DNA of 64,000 nucleotides from assembly GCA_011037195.1 (NCBI GenBank), contig JAAEAF010000223.1:248001-312000 (forward strand). The letters run 5' to 3'. A program made the position numbers and the translations under genes. This document shows positions 20,621 through 31,545 of the stretch, one piece after another. Under the pieces are notes generated by a model. It was not told where the DNA came from. It worked only from the letters and a program-made list of their open reading frames with translations, and made no database searches. The DNA is from Triatoma infestans. Its lineage: Eukaryota; Arthropoda; Insecta; Hemiptera; Reduviidae. Numbering within the stretch: the first letter of the stretch is position 1; every line of letters begins with the position of its first letter.

Positions 20621-20923
20621 CTATTCGCTGAACAGCTCATTTAAATCTCTGTTAATACAGTGTGCTAGAGAAGCAATATGTGAACAAGGACAATTATCAG
20701 GTCCCACTTTTTGTTTTGGATTTGACCAAACACAATTTATATAATGTTTATTAGCTGCCATAACAGTATATTCTTTAGTATATTCTTCTAAAGATTTTAA
20801 ATCGCTGTACAGATTGATATAACTTAGTACTAAATCCAAATCGGTGAGCGTGATGGTTGGATATGTTGAAACAAACCTAATATAATTATCACTCGCTGAT
20901 ATCTCTTTCCACTCTACCGCCAT
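20621..20923 (-). CDS. Right-terminal Polinton gene, 100 residues
   Basis: An intact minus-strand frame just inside the right terminal repeat, reading inward. It starts MAVEWKEISASD and has a YPTITLTDLDLVLSYINLY block. A possible zinc site follows: Cys in INCVWSNP, then DNCPCSHIASLAHCINRD with Cys/Cys/His/Cys. A TATATAAAATTG-like box lies 30-40 bp upstream (near 20955-20966 on the minus strand). A decayed homologue faces it at the left end. Function unknown; a position near the ends fits an early or end-associated protein. Confidence 0.6.
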   Translation of the reverse strand: MAVEWKEISASDNYIRFVSTYPTITLTDLDLVLSYINLYSDLKSLEEYTKEYTVMAANKHYINCVWSNPKQKVGPDNCPCSHIASLAHCINRDLNELFSE

Positions 20924-21066
20924 TTTACTAACTGAGCTTCCTTAAAGGTGGTACAATTTTATATATAACCCTTTCTTACTTAGATGATTTGAACTAAAAA
21001 AATAAAAAAATTCTAATTGAACAAGGTCAACCAGTGCGCTAACTAATCTATTTTGACGTCAGTGGG

Positions 21067-21322
21067 GGACAATGCACTATTACTGGGGCAGGGCAATTAA
21101 ACAAAAAAAAAAAAAGATAAAAATAAACATTAAAATGCAATAAGCAACTGGCCTTGAATAGAAAAAGACAGCTATATACACCTCACTCTACCCATCAGCA
21201 CACCTATAGAGCAGCCGAGGAAGGGCGGCTTGTGGTGGGGGGCAAAAACTGCGATTCGGCCTGACGAGGGAGAGGGCCGGGGGGGTGGAAAAGTGTTCTG
21301 GAACATACATTTTTACCCTACT
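21067..21322 (-). repeat. Polinton right terminal inverted repeat
   Basis: Partner of 10777-11007. It contains an extra poly-T/poly-A tract (about 21101-21124) that is lacking at the left end. Confidence 0.95.
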
Positions 21323-21328
21323 CAAATT
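21323..21328. repeat. Polinton target duplication, right
   Basis: CAAATT; left partner CAAGTT at 10771-10776. Confidence 0.75.
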
Positions 21329-21415
21329 ACAAGAAACCTCGGAAATACAATTTAGAGATCGTACAACTAACAACTCAAGGCACACAGAAATCATCTAAAA
21401 TCCATTTTTCCAGGT

Positions 21416-21501
21416 AGCACTTCGATAACTTGAGGTATTAGAGGTACGAAAGGATTGATTAAGAAGAAAATCATTATAAGCAAATGAAAGGTTAGTAAAA
21501 T
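21416..21501 (-). repeat. Inverted-repeat partner of 9721-9806
   Basis: Begins about 94 bp outside the Polinton right end. Nearly identical to the reverse complement of 9721-9806. Confidence 0.8.
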
Positions 21502-24409
21502 ACAACATTTCTAAGTTAAAGAAAATTGTTGGGGGTCATTCTCGAGATAATTTCGAAAAACTCAGAAGTCTATTTTATATACTCGTAATTTACACTTCCT
21601 GTTAATCGCTTTCTATCTGTTTCAAGCATTTTGGAAAAGATCGCTGAATACAATTATTAATAATAAGTTTGGAATAAATTGAAAGTTATTTTCTTTTTAC
21701 ATCGTCGGTGTTGTCAACGTTCTTTTTCCTGCCAATTTTTCATTCTTTTGTTTTTCTGTTTTTTTTTCCACTAATTAATTATGTTATAAAGTGATAATTA
21801 ATTAATCAATTATAACTAAGAATTAAGGAATTAGGTTTCTTAGTAAATTACAAGAGATAATAGTTTGGAGAGGGGTGAAATTAAAGCGTAGATATTTAGG
21901 TTGATCAAGTGGCGCAGCATGTCGGAGAGGACTGTAACCAAAGAGGATTTACCTTTTTAGCAGCGAGCAAACGAGAGATACACATACACACACATACCGA
22001 CAGACAGAGAACGAGAGAGAAAAGGAACGTCGTACAATAAAGTCATTAAAGCGCTACAACTTACCCAGGGACATCCCCACCACAATTTCTCTCTCTCCCA
22101 CTCTGCCACCCACACTCAAACTATTTACCCATTACTTCATGTGTCTCCAAATCGCTCTCTCACCCCCTCTCTCTCTCTTACACTCTCTCTTCAGGGTGTG
22201 CCATTTAAACCAATGTAATTGCTGGTTGAGAGAAAAGCGCTTCTCATTCTGGCAATTCCAATTTCCACTGGCTGCTTCACTAATTCTCCTACTACCGAGA
22301 GAGAGCCTATTGCTCTCCTACCACCCCGCTCCTTTACAACGATCTATTACTCTGGTGAGACAGTTGTGGAAAATCTTCCTATTACAACTAACTACTAGTC
22401 ATTCTCACACACACACACACACACAATTGATGTTTCTGAGTGTGTAAGAGCGAAAGAGAGAATTAGAAAAGGAGTTTATAGTAGTGATTGGGCCCTAAGA
22501 GGATCCCAATAATTACTCACTTGTTGTGACGTCACCATACCACACCGCTGTGAAAAGATTCATCAGTTCTATTTCTATCAAATAACTTTTAAACAGAATA
22601 TTCGTTTACACACTAACACTGTGTAAATTATTACCTTTTTTTTTTTTTTATTTCAATTTTTATTAACCTATTTATCTATTATTAAAATATATTACTTCAT
22701 TAACTAGTTATATTATAATTATCTCCTAATAACAAGTTCATTTACAATTTACCAGCCAGATCAGATCTATCTTTTTGGATTTTTTTTTTCCCAACTCGAA
22801 AGCTTAACAGCCAATCAGAATGCATTAGTTGTCCTTTTCAACCAATCAGTGTGCACTAATTTGAAGCTTCCAACTAATCAGATCCATATTACCTCTATTT
22901 TAACCAATTATTGGTTGGAATTTACTTATACTTAATTTTCCAAATTTTTCAAACTTTATTTAAATTAAAAATCTGATACAATGACTTTTGATCACAATCC
23001 ATTAACCGGAAGTACACTATATACTGATTTTATTAACTTTTTTAAGCGTTTATTTCGGAAACATCTCCAATACAGTAGAAGTTCATGTGTTTTGGCTTCC
23101 CAGCTTTTTACTTTCTTTAACTCTGCGGTAAGTGGAAAAAATTACGTATAAAGTTTCTGAACTGCCTCTTAACCGTCTATAAACAACAAAGTATTTTCAG
23201 CGCATGACCTGTATGTGTTGTAATAATGATTTGTATTGGGGAGGTAAATTAAATATGTTAATTAATAATTAATTGTTATAATTTATATTTGAAATCTTCT
23301 CTAAAGGGATCTCGTGAGATCTGTGTTTATACAGAAGTTGGAGAGGATGATAAAACAATTAAATATATAGATTCAAAAAATATATAATTAAAATAAAAAG
23401 TATATGTCAAAAATTAATAAATACAATATTGGGGTACAACAAAATAAGTGTCTTGTCATTTGGGAGAAATAGCTTTTTATAAAACTTACATATTCTACAT
23501 ATATTCAAAGTTGAAGAAGCTTGGGTTTCTTGGAGCACTTCCACCACTTACTACTGTAACATGGCTTTTTTTAATGACAGATTTCACTCCTTTTCCGGTA
23601 TAAATTTTGAACTAACCCCCTTCCCTAAAAGGGTCCATCTTTATATTTCTACCTCCACCCCGGAGAAAGTAAGAAGAGGGAAATTCCCTTTGTCCTAAAT
23701 AAATGTAGTGATAGGGGTAGTCCAGGTATCTCTGACTCAACTAACTGTTTCTTTTGTGCCTTCCAACCTTCAAAAAACCCAAATTTATAAATTCCTTAAT
23801 TTACAATCATAAAATATATAACAAGAATATATTTCGATACAATTTACATTTATTAATTCGCCCAAAGATGTACACATTACAATATATATGTCCGTGTAGA
23901 GAGTCGTGGACTGGAGTCATTTCTTCCACGATCATAGCGCCCTTGCCAGTAATAACACGAACAACTGGGTGACGTCAAAGTTCAACTCACGGACCAATTG
24001 TAGAGGTAGTTGATTTGGGTTTAGTGAGCCAATATAGACAATCTCTAACACATCACATTCATTAACAACACACTGTCACCTTTACAAACGGCTATATTCA
24101 ATGTTTACAAACACTAACATCTTATCCATACTTGATCTTTTCAGGCCGCCACAGTGGATTTGTCTAAATAAGCCATTCTTTCTACTAAATCCAACACCCC
24201 TCATATGTATGTGTTTTGTTGGTTATGTGAAAAAAATATCTCCAAAAACGAAATCGCCCGGAAGCTCTAACTTCACATTCCGTTTAGGTACTATTATGGA
24301 TACGATACAAAGATTGCTGTCAAAATTCATCTACAGGGAATGAGAATTTATTGAGGTCCATAATTTTTCTTGAAAACGGTTTTCACGACTTGTAGAGATT
24401 CATTGATCC
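21502..24409. other. Unassigned intergenic DNA
   Basis: No gene supported. Weak Rep-A traces lie near 21540-21690 (minus) and 22975-23120 (plus, AACCGGAAGTAC). An (AC)n tract lies at 22405-22425. CT-rich sequence around 22080-22200 and 22290-22340 gives open frames of biased composition only. Confidence 0.45.
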
Positions 24410-24880
24410 ATGGCGTGGGTCACGATCCCAGGCACTGCAGGCAGTGGAAGCAGTGCAGCCAGTAGAAGCTTATTATGCCAACCCCTTTTAAATCTAATAT
24501 GAGAAACCTCCCCTCTTCATGAGGTTGAGGCCTTTCCCAATCAGCTCTTTTTGTGCTATTATCTCCTCTGGTCAGTACCAAAGATTTCATAGCGCAATGT
24601 AGCCTTCTACAATACATTCGAAAAACAGGTGCGAGGCCGTTTCTTCCTCCTCCTCCTGACATAGTCTACACAAAGATTCTGAGCTACTTACCCAGAAAAG
24701 TCCCGTCATCACATTAAATCGGTTTCCTTCCTAAGCAAAGGGCCTCTTTGGTTCTATATTTACACACCTTCGACATCATCATCTTGCTGTGTCTGACTTA
24801 GTTTCCAGGTTATGTGTCGTGCTCTCTCCAGATCGAGTCTCTAAGAAATGCACGTCTCCCAGGATTTTTTATAAACTCCT
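24410..24880 (-). pseudogene. Non-LTR retrotransposon C-terminal relic
   Basis: Read on the minus strand it shows FNVMTGLFWVSSSESLCRLC followed by QEEEEETASHLFFEC, the zinc-like C-x2-C...H...C segment that follows the reverse transcriptase/RNase H region in Jockey-related elements. Then KELIGKGLNLMKRG appears. It is broken by stops near 24590. No 5' part remains. Confidence 0.6.
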
Positions 24881-25789
24881 AATCTTTTTTTTTTATTAAC
24901 ACATTTTTCCAGGTTATTGATTTGGTGGGGGGAGGGGAGAGTAGCAAAGAAATGAACCCCTGAAGTTCAACATTCAATGTTCAACAATTTTAATACAATT
25001 TTATTGAGCCCCGCATTGTAAAATAATGATTAGAACAATCAATTCCATTAAATGTTAATAATGCATATTGATCTGTACTTCCACAATTAGGGATACATTT
25101 AAAATTGTTTGCTAACATAATGGTAATTAAATTACTAGGGATACAATTGGGGATTTTGTTAAATCAATGATGAATTCCTAGTATCATCAACTTACCGCTT
25201 CTGGGCCTGCTTTTATGGAAGGGGATCTTAACAGTTGTTTGTATAGTATTGTGTGTGTGTGTGTGTGTGTATGAAGTTGTAGGAAGGGAATCTTTGTAGG
25301 CAGGAGGGGTGAATAAAAGAGGAGCAATAGAGGGATGACTGAAAGAGAATGGTTTTAGTACATGAAGTATACAAGGGTTGTAGGACCTTCTGCATGCAGT
25401 CGGCGGACCAGGAACGCTAACAAGGAGGTATTCTGTAAATATTGACATCATTCTGCCCATTCACTTATACACTTCAATCTGTACTGCCCCGCCAATCACT
25501 ACATCTACTTCCTCCTACATCAAACAAGGCCGTCCGCTTCTCCGACCCTAATTCTTGCTACATCAACTCCCACCATACACACACACACACACACTCACAC
25601 AAACACACGGCCGTAGATCTGCATTAGGTGCAATATACCAACCGCAATTATACACTACTTTACTCTTTGTAGACTCTAAATTCAATTCTATTATAGATGG
25701 TTGAGTCTTCTTTGGTGATACGAGTGCGGTCCCTAATTCAGAACTATGTTTACACTACATGCTCTCACAGGTCCTTTTCATTTTTTATT
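24881..25789. other. Intergenic DNA with two microsatellites
   Basis: A (GT)n tract at 25250-25271 and a (CA)n tract at 25576-25594. No gene supported. Confidence 0.5.
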
Positions 25790-26600
25790 ATTTTTTTTTA
25801 CTTTTACTTACTGCTATAAAAGAAAAAGTATTGTGATCTTGTCAAATGTTTGATATCGAGTTTTCACCGGAAATATACATTTTGAGGACTGCTGAGTTTT
25901 TGCGATTTTCTCCATAAGAATTGTGGACGAATTTCATTAAAATTTCTTATTTACTAACTATAAAATTTTTCAATTACAATTTTGTAAACTGCAGTAAGAC
26001 AAAGTCGTGTGAGTATTGGAAACCAGATTTTTTACTTTCTCTTACTCCTAGTATAAGAAAGTATTATAATCGTGTTAAACTTTCGATATCGAGTTTCACC
26101 GGAAATATCCGTGTTGAGTCCAAAAAAATGGTTTTTAGAAAATGGTCTGTGTGTGTGTCTGTTGTGTACGTATGTATGTGAACAGCATAGCTCAAATACG
26201 AAAAATTGCAGAAAGTTCAAACTTGATATTCCGTTTGAGTATCACCCATGGGATCTGACAGTACGTTATCTGTCAAAATTCCTCAACCGAAAGTACCACT
26301 TTACTACATCGTTTTTTTTACTTTTTTGACAATTTTCTCTAAAACGGCTCCAACGATTTTTCTTTAAACTAAGTAGGTGACTAAGTACGTAGCTTTTATT
26401 TGAAATATTTCTCCTGGTGAACTCATTTAAGGGGGATTTTGGGGGAGGGATGGGGTTATGTTTTTCTCTAAAGTGCTATCTTAGTTGATTATACAATTCT
26501 ACCATCTAGACAAATAGATAAATAGATTCATAGAATAGAAATAAATTGTGGGTTTTTACTGAAAGTTTTTGTCAGTTTCTTGATTTTCTATAAAACGAAT
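25790..26600 (+). repeat. Rep-A copy
   Basis: Contains two successive 5' starts of the type ACTT...CTTACT...AAGTATTGTGATC: near 25800 and, better preserved, at 26032 (ACTTTCTCTTACTCCTAGTA). It then runs through ATATCGAGTTTCACCGGAAA, AACAGCATAGCTCAAATACG (26181), GATATTCCGTTTGAGTATCA, CAACCGAAAGTACCACTTTA and the ACGGCTCCAACGATTTTTCT module, to ATACAATTCTACCATCTAGA near 26490. Confidence 0.8.
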
Positions 26601-26634
26601 TTCATTAAATTGGGTATCTTCTTCTTCCACTAGG

Positions 26635-27395
26635 CTCTACGGTCCTTGAAGAACCTTGGCCTTCGCCTGAAGAATTTGCTGCCAGGCGTCTCTATCATCC
26701 ACTTTCCTTCTCCATTACCTTACCTCCATCTTCCCCAGATCCTCTTCTACATCCTGTAGCCATTTTAAACGGGGCCTTCCCCGCGGTCTTTTCCCTCCGG
26801 GATGCCCTTCATAGAGCCTCTCTGCCCCCCCAACTGGCATCCATCCGGTGCAGAGGCCCCCAACCAGCGCAGTCTGTCTGTCTTTGCTGTGGCCGCAAGA
26901 TCATCCTCCCTGTAAAACTCTCTTAGTTCCTTATTCCTCCTTATTCGGTATACTCCATTTTCCTGGATAGGCCCATATATCGTCCATGACACCTTCCTTT
27001 CCCAGGTATTCAATTTTCTTTCATCCGCCTTCCTTAGGCTCCAGGTTTCGGAAGCATACAAAACTACTGGTCTGAGGATCGTCCTATAAATGGTGACTTT
27101 TGCCTCCCTTGATATGCATTTATTTCGGAGTGTCTGCAACAAGGCTGCATAAAATCTATTTCCAGCGCTTATTCTACTCTTAATATCCTGGCTTACGTCG
27201 TTTTTGCACGTTAGTAAGCTGCCTAGATACTTGAAATCTTTTGTAGCCTTAAAGCGATGTTCAGCAACTTGTAAGTCGCCGAATCTCCTCAATCTTCTAG
27301 TGGTCACCATATATTTAGTCTTTTCCTCATTTATTTCTAGACCATATTTTGCGGCTCCTTCCTCTAATTCCCCCAAGCAGTTGTGATCGGCGTTT
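26635..27395 (-). pseudogene. Non-LTR retrotransposon 3' half (RTE-like)
   Basis: The open part (27406-26765) begins in the RT palm after the YADD box (GLEINEEKTKYMVTTR). It continues through FKYLGSLLT, the NRFYAALLQTL thumb, IYRTILRPVVLYASETW, then RKVSWTIYGPIQENGVYRIR and RLRWLGA. A shifted frame downstream on the minus strand completes the C terminus (RLKWLQDVEEDLGKM, then DRDAWQQIL) to about 26635. The catalytic domain and endonuclease are missing. It abuts a SINE at 27398. Confidence 0.8.
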
Positions 27396-27397
27396 TC

Positions 27398-27560
27398 CGG
27401 ATTCAAATCCGCATGACTGCCCTTAGACTATCTCTTCTTAGGAGCCTTTAACAACTCACTGTCCGGTGATGGGCAGTGTGTCTTGTAGCTAGAGAACACT
27501 GCTTGGAGGTCGGCTGTTGCCTTGGAGAAGGCTCCGGATGGCACAAAAATCTTTCAGGTC
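27398..27560 (+). mobile_element. tRNA-derived SINE, 5'-truncated
   Basis: Starts at the B box (GGATTCAAATCC, 27399-27410), followed by the same body as the copies at 1243-1484 and 30961-31140 (AACTCACTGTCCGGTGATGG). The A box half is missing. Confidence 0.7.
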
Positions 27561-27945
27561 GCCAGTGCAAGAATCCGCCAGCAAAATCTAATCATGCTCA
27601 TTAACGTGTTGAGTGACGTAATAGTGGGCATCACATCAATCATCTACTGAATACAACTATCTTTCGCTTGCAAACAATTTTTTAAGCTTTCTGCTTTAGA
27701 TGCCAGCTGATGTTAATAGCGTAATTATAGCTATTTCGAATGCTACATGATTTATGTCGGAGCTACTAGCTAGTTGGATGTTGTTGTTACGATGTTGATT
27801 TCTTCTATCTTTCGGATTGGTGGATGAGAGATGGGGAAAAGAGGGTATTTATAGATGAAGACTCCAAGGAGAGTCTTCAAGATCAATCAAGAAAGCATCA
27901 AGAAGCAGCCTATTCAGTCAGTCTGCCTATTTAGTGCAGTTGCCG
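27411..27945 (+). repeat. Long dispersed repeat shared with 31004-31545
   Basis: About 500 bp aligns in the same orientation with 31004-31545, including GTTGAGTGACGTAATAGTGG, TGATGTTAATAGCGTAATTA and GGATTGGTGGATGAGAGATG. It starts in the SINE body but goes well beyond the part shared with the 1.3-kb SINE, so the SINE is embedded in or fused to a longer repeat. Confidence 0.85.
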
Positions 27946-28029
27946 ATCTTGCAACAATTGCTACATCATCGGCTTATGCAAAAAGCTGCGATAGGTGGTT
28001 ATTATAAATGCTACCCCCGGAATTCTCGG

Positions 28030-28185
28030 TTACGGACAGCCACTTCCAGAATTAAATTAAAGAGAACAGAATGTAAATTTGGTACACTAACTGTAAAGTT
28101 TGTCAATTACAGTTTTGAAAATTGGAGTAAGAGAAAGTTGTGTGAGTGTTTCACACCAGAATTTTTTTTATTTCTTTCTTTAGAC
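28030..28185 (+). repeat. Rep-A 3' end
   Basis: Has the characteristic terminal block: AATTTGGTACACTAACTGTA, GAAAATTGGAGTAAGAGAAA and GTGTGAGTGTTTCACACCAG. Confidence 0.7.
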
Positions 28186-29669
28186 TAGATTGAATCACAA
28201 AGAATTACTCGCACCTTATCTTAGTTAATGTCGTGCAATTTAGCGAATAGAAATTTTTATGTGAATAAATCGCACAACTAATGACAAATCTTCAAATGTG
28301 GAATCTTTAGTGAACAAATTATTGTGCGCATTGTGTGGTTTTATTACGCCCCAGGTAATTGAATATGATAACATGTTAAGCCACTAGGAAGCGCTAGCAA
28401 GAAGCTCAGAGCGGCTTCCCTGGGAATTGAAGTAAAATAAATTATCCCAAGTAAATTCCAAAATGTTCAATACCGGTTTCTGTAAAGTCACAGATTTTCC
28501 ATTTTTGAATTGTACTGACGCACATGCCAATTTCCAAAAACCACCCAAAACATTTCCAGTGAAAATTCGATATCGAAAACTTCACACGATCGCAATTATA
28601 CAGACATTTTACATATTTAATAATAAATTATAAATGGTTTAACCATATTATTGATTTAAATAAACAATTAAATTAATTATCTCGATTAATTAAGAGATCT
28701 ATCAACAGTTCAATCTAATTAAATCAAACAATTAGCATTCAAAATATGTTGTGGCTTCGATAGCATTTAATGAAAAGAAACACCCATTCACCATAGTGAC
28801 CCCGTTTTTGAAAATGAGTTTAGTCTTGAACTACAGACAAATACAAATGCATACACACACACACACACACACACAGTATTACGTATATTTTGGTTGAAAC
28901 CACATTGTCCTTCCCACAAAACTCACAATCATTTTGCACTGTTGTAAAATACTACCAGTACAGAGCTTTATTGTAAGCCTGTTGGATGCACAGCTCTGGT
29001 GCACTAAATAATTACTGAAACAATTAGTTAACCATTTGAGTTTGAATTAGGAAGGTTTCCTGCCCTTGGAGAGAAAAGCAGGGATGCAATGACGGTGGCA
29101 GAAACATGTTGGGTTTAGTTTTCCAGCCCCACTCTAACCTCTAAATTGATGAGGGTAGAATGGACTCTATATTACTTTGTGTGTCTGTCTGTATGTGTGT
29201 GTGTTCTGTGAATCTGTACGAGCTCACTCAACACTAGTCAATAGGTTTTTCACAGAGTGTTGTTGTACCCTTGTTAAAACCATGGTGTGTGTACCTGAAT
29301 TAATCTTTTACACTATTACCACTGGTACTGATTTCATATAAATTACGAACACATGAAAAGCTATTCCAGCTATTTCCGTACTTTTCCCCAGTGAAACTGA
29401 AAATACCATGGGAATGAAAACCATCCCCTCTTCACTACCTTAACCGCCATGTTTGGTTTTGTCTCTAATTAGAGAAATATTTAATGAAACAAGAAAAAAA
29501 AAAATTCTCGTGTGAACCATTCACTCGACTAATTCTAATTTAGTTGACAAATCTTTTGTTGAACTTCCAATACTTCTTCAACATTTACGTAGTTGGGCCT
29601 TGCATTACTATAAATAAATGAAGGTGGTGGCGATTAGAATTGTTTACATCAATGCAGCCAGAGCCCGCG
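28186..29669. other. Unassigned intergenic DNA
   Basis: No gene supported. A short minus-strand Rep-A start lies near 28555-28590 (GAAAATTCGATATCG) and an (AC)n tract at 28854-28875. Confidence 0.5.
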
Positions 29670-29683
29670 GTCTCAACACCTTA

Positions 29684-30286
29684 TTATTTATTATTATTCA
29701 CAAAAGGGGAGGGCAAACCCTACGCTATCCAAAGCCTCCCAGGGCCCATATAGCTACCCCTAAAGAATAACAACACTGGGACTAGAACGAAAATCCAGGC
29801 CCAGGTTTTAACCATCTAAGTTTCACCACAGACCGAACAAATCGGACCAAAACCTTAAAAGGACACAGCTTAAGATCCTCTACCGATATCCTACTCCGGC
29901 CGAAGGTCCTAAACCTAATCTCCTCACAACCCAAACAATTCGTCATCAGATGCATGGGTGTTTCCTCCTCAGTCTCACAAACTCTACAAAAGGGGTCAGG
30001 CACGAGTCCCATTATATAGAGATGTCTCCTTAAACCACAATGCCCAGTGAGGAATCCAACCAGATGTCTGAGGGAGGTCCGTGAAAGACATCGGACCTCG
30101 CTACTCAAAGCTCCGTCCGGGCCCCCAATGAGCATTTTAGACTGCCGACAACCCACTGCACTCATCCATAAGGATGAGTGCTGTGAGGTCATCCACGTCT
30201 GAAAGCCCGACAAACATGTGCCAGAAGACACACCAACAGCAAGCTCTGGACCAATGAAAGGGAGAGAGGCACCTAATTTGGCAAAC
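29684..30286 (-). mobile_element. 5'-truncated Jockey-like retroposon with 14-bp target duplication
   Basis: Flanked on both sides by GTCTCAACACCTTA (29670-29683 and 30287-30300). On the minus strand it ends in a short (TAA)n-type tail (29684-29697). The open frame 30231-29782 (149 residues) holds TSLRHLVGFLTGHCGLRRHL followed by DPFCRVCETEEETPMHLMTNC, the C-terminal RNase H/zinc-type region of Jockey-like polyproteins. Only the last 600 bp of the element was copied. Confidence 0.85.
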
Positions 30287-30300
30287 GTCTCAACACCTTA

Positions 30301-30960
30301 GAACAGAAGTTTAAGCCAAACTTATTTTTCCGGAAAAATATTCTTAATAAAAGTGAAACGTTTATAGTTGTGCGATAAGTATGCGAAGTTTAAAGAAACT
30401 TGATGGAACCCTATTTTTGGAGATAATCTATATAAAATCTAAAGGAAATGTTGGTAATCAAGGCAATCCTTCTCAGCTCATTATTTCCTCATCAAAATGC
30501 GGGAAGAAATTGAGGAAGAAAAAAGCACACTTTGCTATTCACTGATGAATTGAGAATTCCAAGGAATGTATACTTCTTGATGATTTATTGAAAACTTCTT
30601 GAAGACTCTCCATTGAGTCCAGCTAGCTCTGGTTATATATTCTTGAAACTTCCCCTAATTTCCTTTTCCTGATTTCCTGTGGAGTAAGGGCAAACGGATC
30701 TTGATTTTTCCAAAGGTGGTGAGCTTGAATAGCTTCTGATAGGGGGGGGGCGTGTTACGCCTCATATATCCGCAAGGGGTATCTGTTGCATGCAGTTACT
30801 TGGGGAGTAGAGACCCCACGGGTTACCTCAGCTCAGTACTCCATGCACTTCATCACAACAGTATACAATACACTTACATACACTCTACACTTTACAGAGA
30901 CAAACACAGTACACAAACTAGGGTCTCCGTCCCTAGTTAACTGGCAAAAGCCAAGGGAGA
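30301..30960. other. Unassigned DNA beside SINE
   Basis: No gene supported. A short stretch near 30580-30625 is an inverted partial match to the 27.87-kb and 31.46-kb sequence (AAGACTCTCC...), which may reflect a folded-back copy of the long repeat. Confidence 0.4.
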
Positions 30961-31140
30961 AGGAAGGGACTAGCAACGCGGAGGTCCCGGGTTCCAAACC
31001 AGCATGCTGCTCTTAGACTTTCTCTTCCTTAGGAGTTTCTACAACTCACTGTCCGGTGATGGGCAGTGTTGTCTATAGCTAGAAAACATTGCTTGGAGGT
31101 CGGTTGTGCATTGGAGAAGGCTCCGGGGAGCACAATAGAT
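30961..31140 (+). mobile_element. tRNA-derived SINE with internal deletion in the head
   Basis: GAAGGGACTAGC matches the start of the 1.3-kb SINE, then about 35 bp is missing, then GCGGAGGTCCCGGGTTCCAA with the B box (30990-31000), followed by the common body. The deletion removed the A box end and the anticodon-arm equivalent. Confidence 0.75.
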
Positions 31141-31545
31141 CTTTCAGGTCGCAGTGCAATAATTCCATACAAAAATCTACAATCTACGCCTCATGTAACT
31201 TGTTGAGTGACGTAATAGTGGGCAAACGCACATCAATCACTACACTGAATAAATTTTTCGCTTGCAAACAATTTTTAAGCTTTCCTGCTTGGTGCAGCTG
31301 ATGTTAATAGCGTAATTATAGCTATTTCGAATGCTACATGATTTTATTTTGGAGCTGCTAGCTAGTTGGATGTTGTTGTTACGATGTTGATTTCTTCTAT
31401 CTTTCGGATTGGTGGATGAGAGATGGGGAAAAGAGAGTATTTATTGATAAAAACTCCAAGGAAAGCCTTCAAGATCAATCAAGAAACCATCAAGAAGCAA
31501 ACACTCTGGCTATTCAATCAGCTTGCCATTTTATTCTTGCACTGT
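31004..31545 (+). repeat. Long dispersed repeat shared with 27411-27945
   Basis: Second copy of the repeat described at 27411, with small indels throughout. Confidence 0.85.

Larger units (their letters stand above)
10777..21322. mobile_element. Polinton/Maverick (adintovirus-like) element, internally deleted
   Basis: A 10.5-kb endogenous virus-like DNA transposon. The termini are inverted and begin AGTAGGGTAAAAATGTATGT. They are flanked by CAAGTT (10771-10776) and CAAATT (21323-21328), a 6-bp target duplication with one mismatch, as is typical for Polintons. It encodes an integrase, packaging ATPase, cysteine protease, major and minor capsid proteins, a PLA2-domain protein and accessory proteins. 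Polintons are usually 15-20 kb and carry a protein-primed DNA polymerase B. None is found here, and the space between 11.53 and 12.65 kb is far too small for one. At least three genes have frameshifts, so this copy is a fossil, though many genes are still open. Confidence 0.95.

Noticed and set aside
10777..21322. An intact, replication-competent viral genome
   Set aside because: No DNA polymerase B, frameshifts in the integrase and the BIR gene, and a lost protease start.
22139..22447. 102-residue open frame
   Set aside because: Made of CT-rich and AC-rich low-complexity DNA; no homology-like motif.
25921..26329. Overlapping open frames of 62-86 residues
   Set aside because: They lie in Rep-A, are not kept in other copies and have no domain. 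The same holds for frames at 32814-33113, 52243-53205 and 56280-56501.
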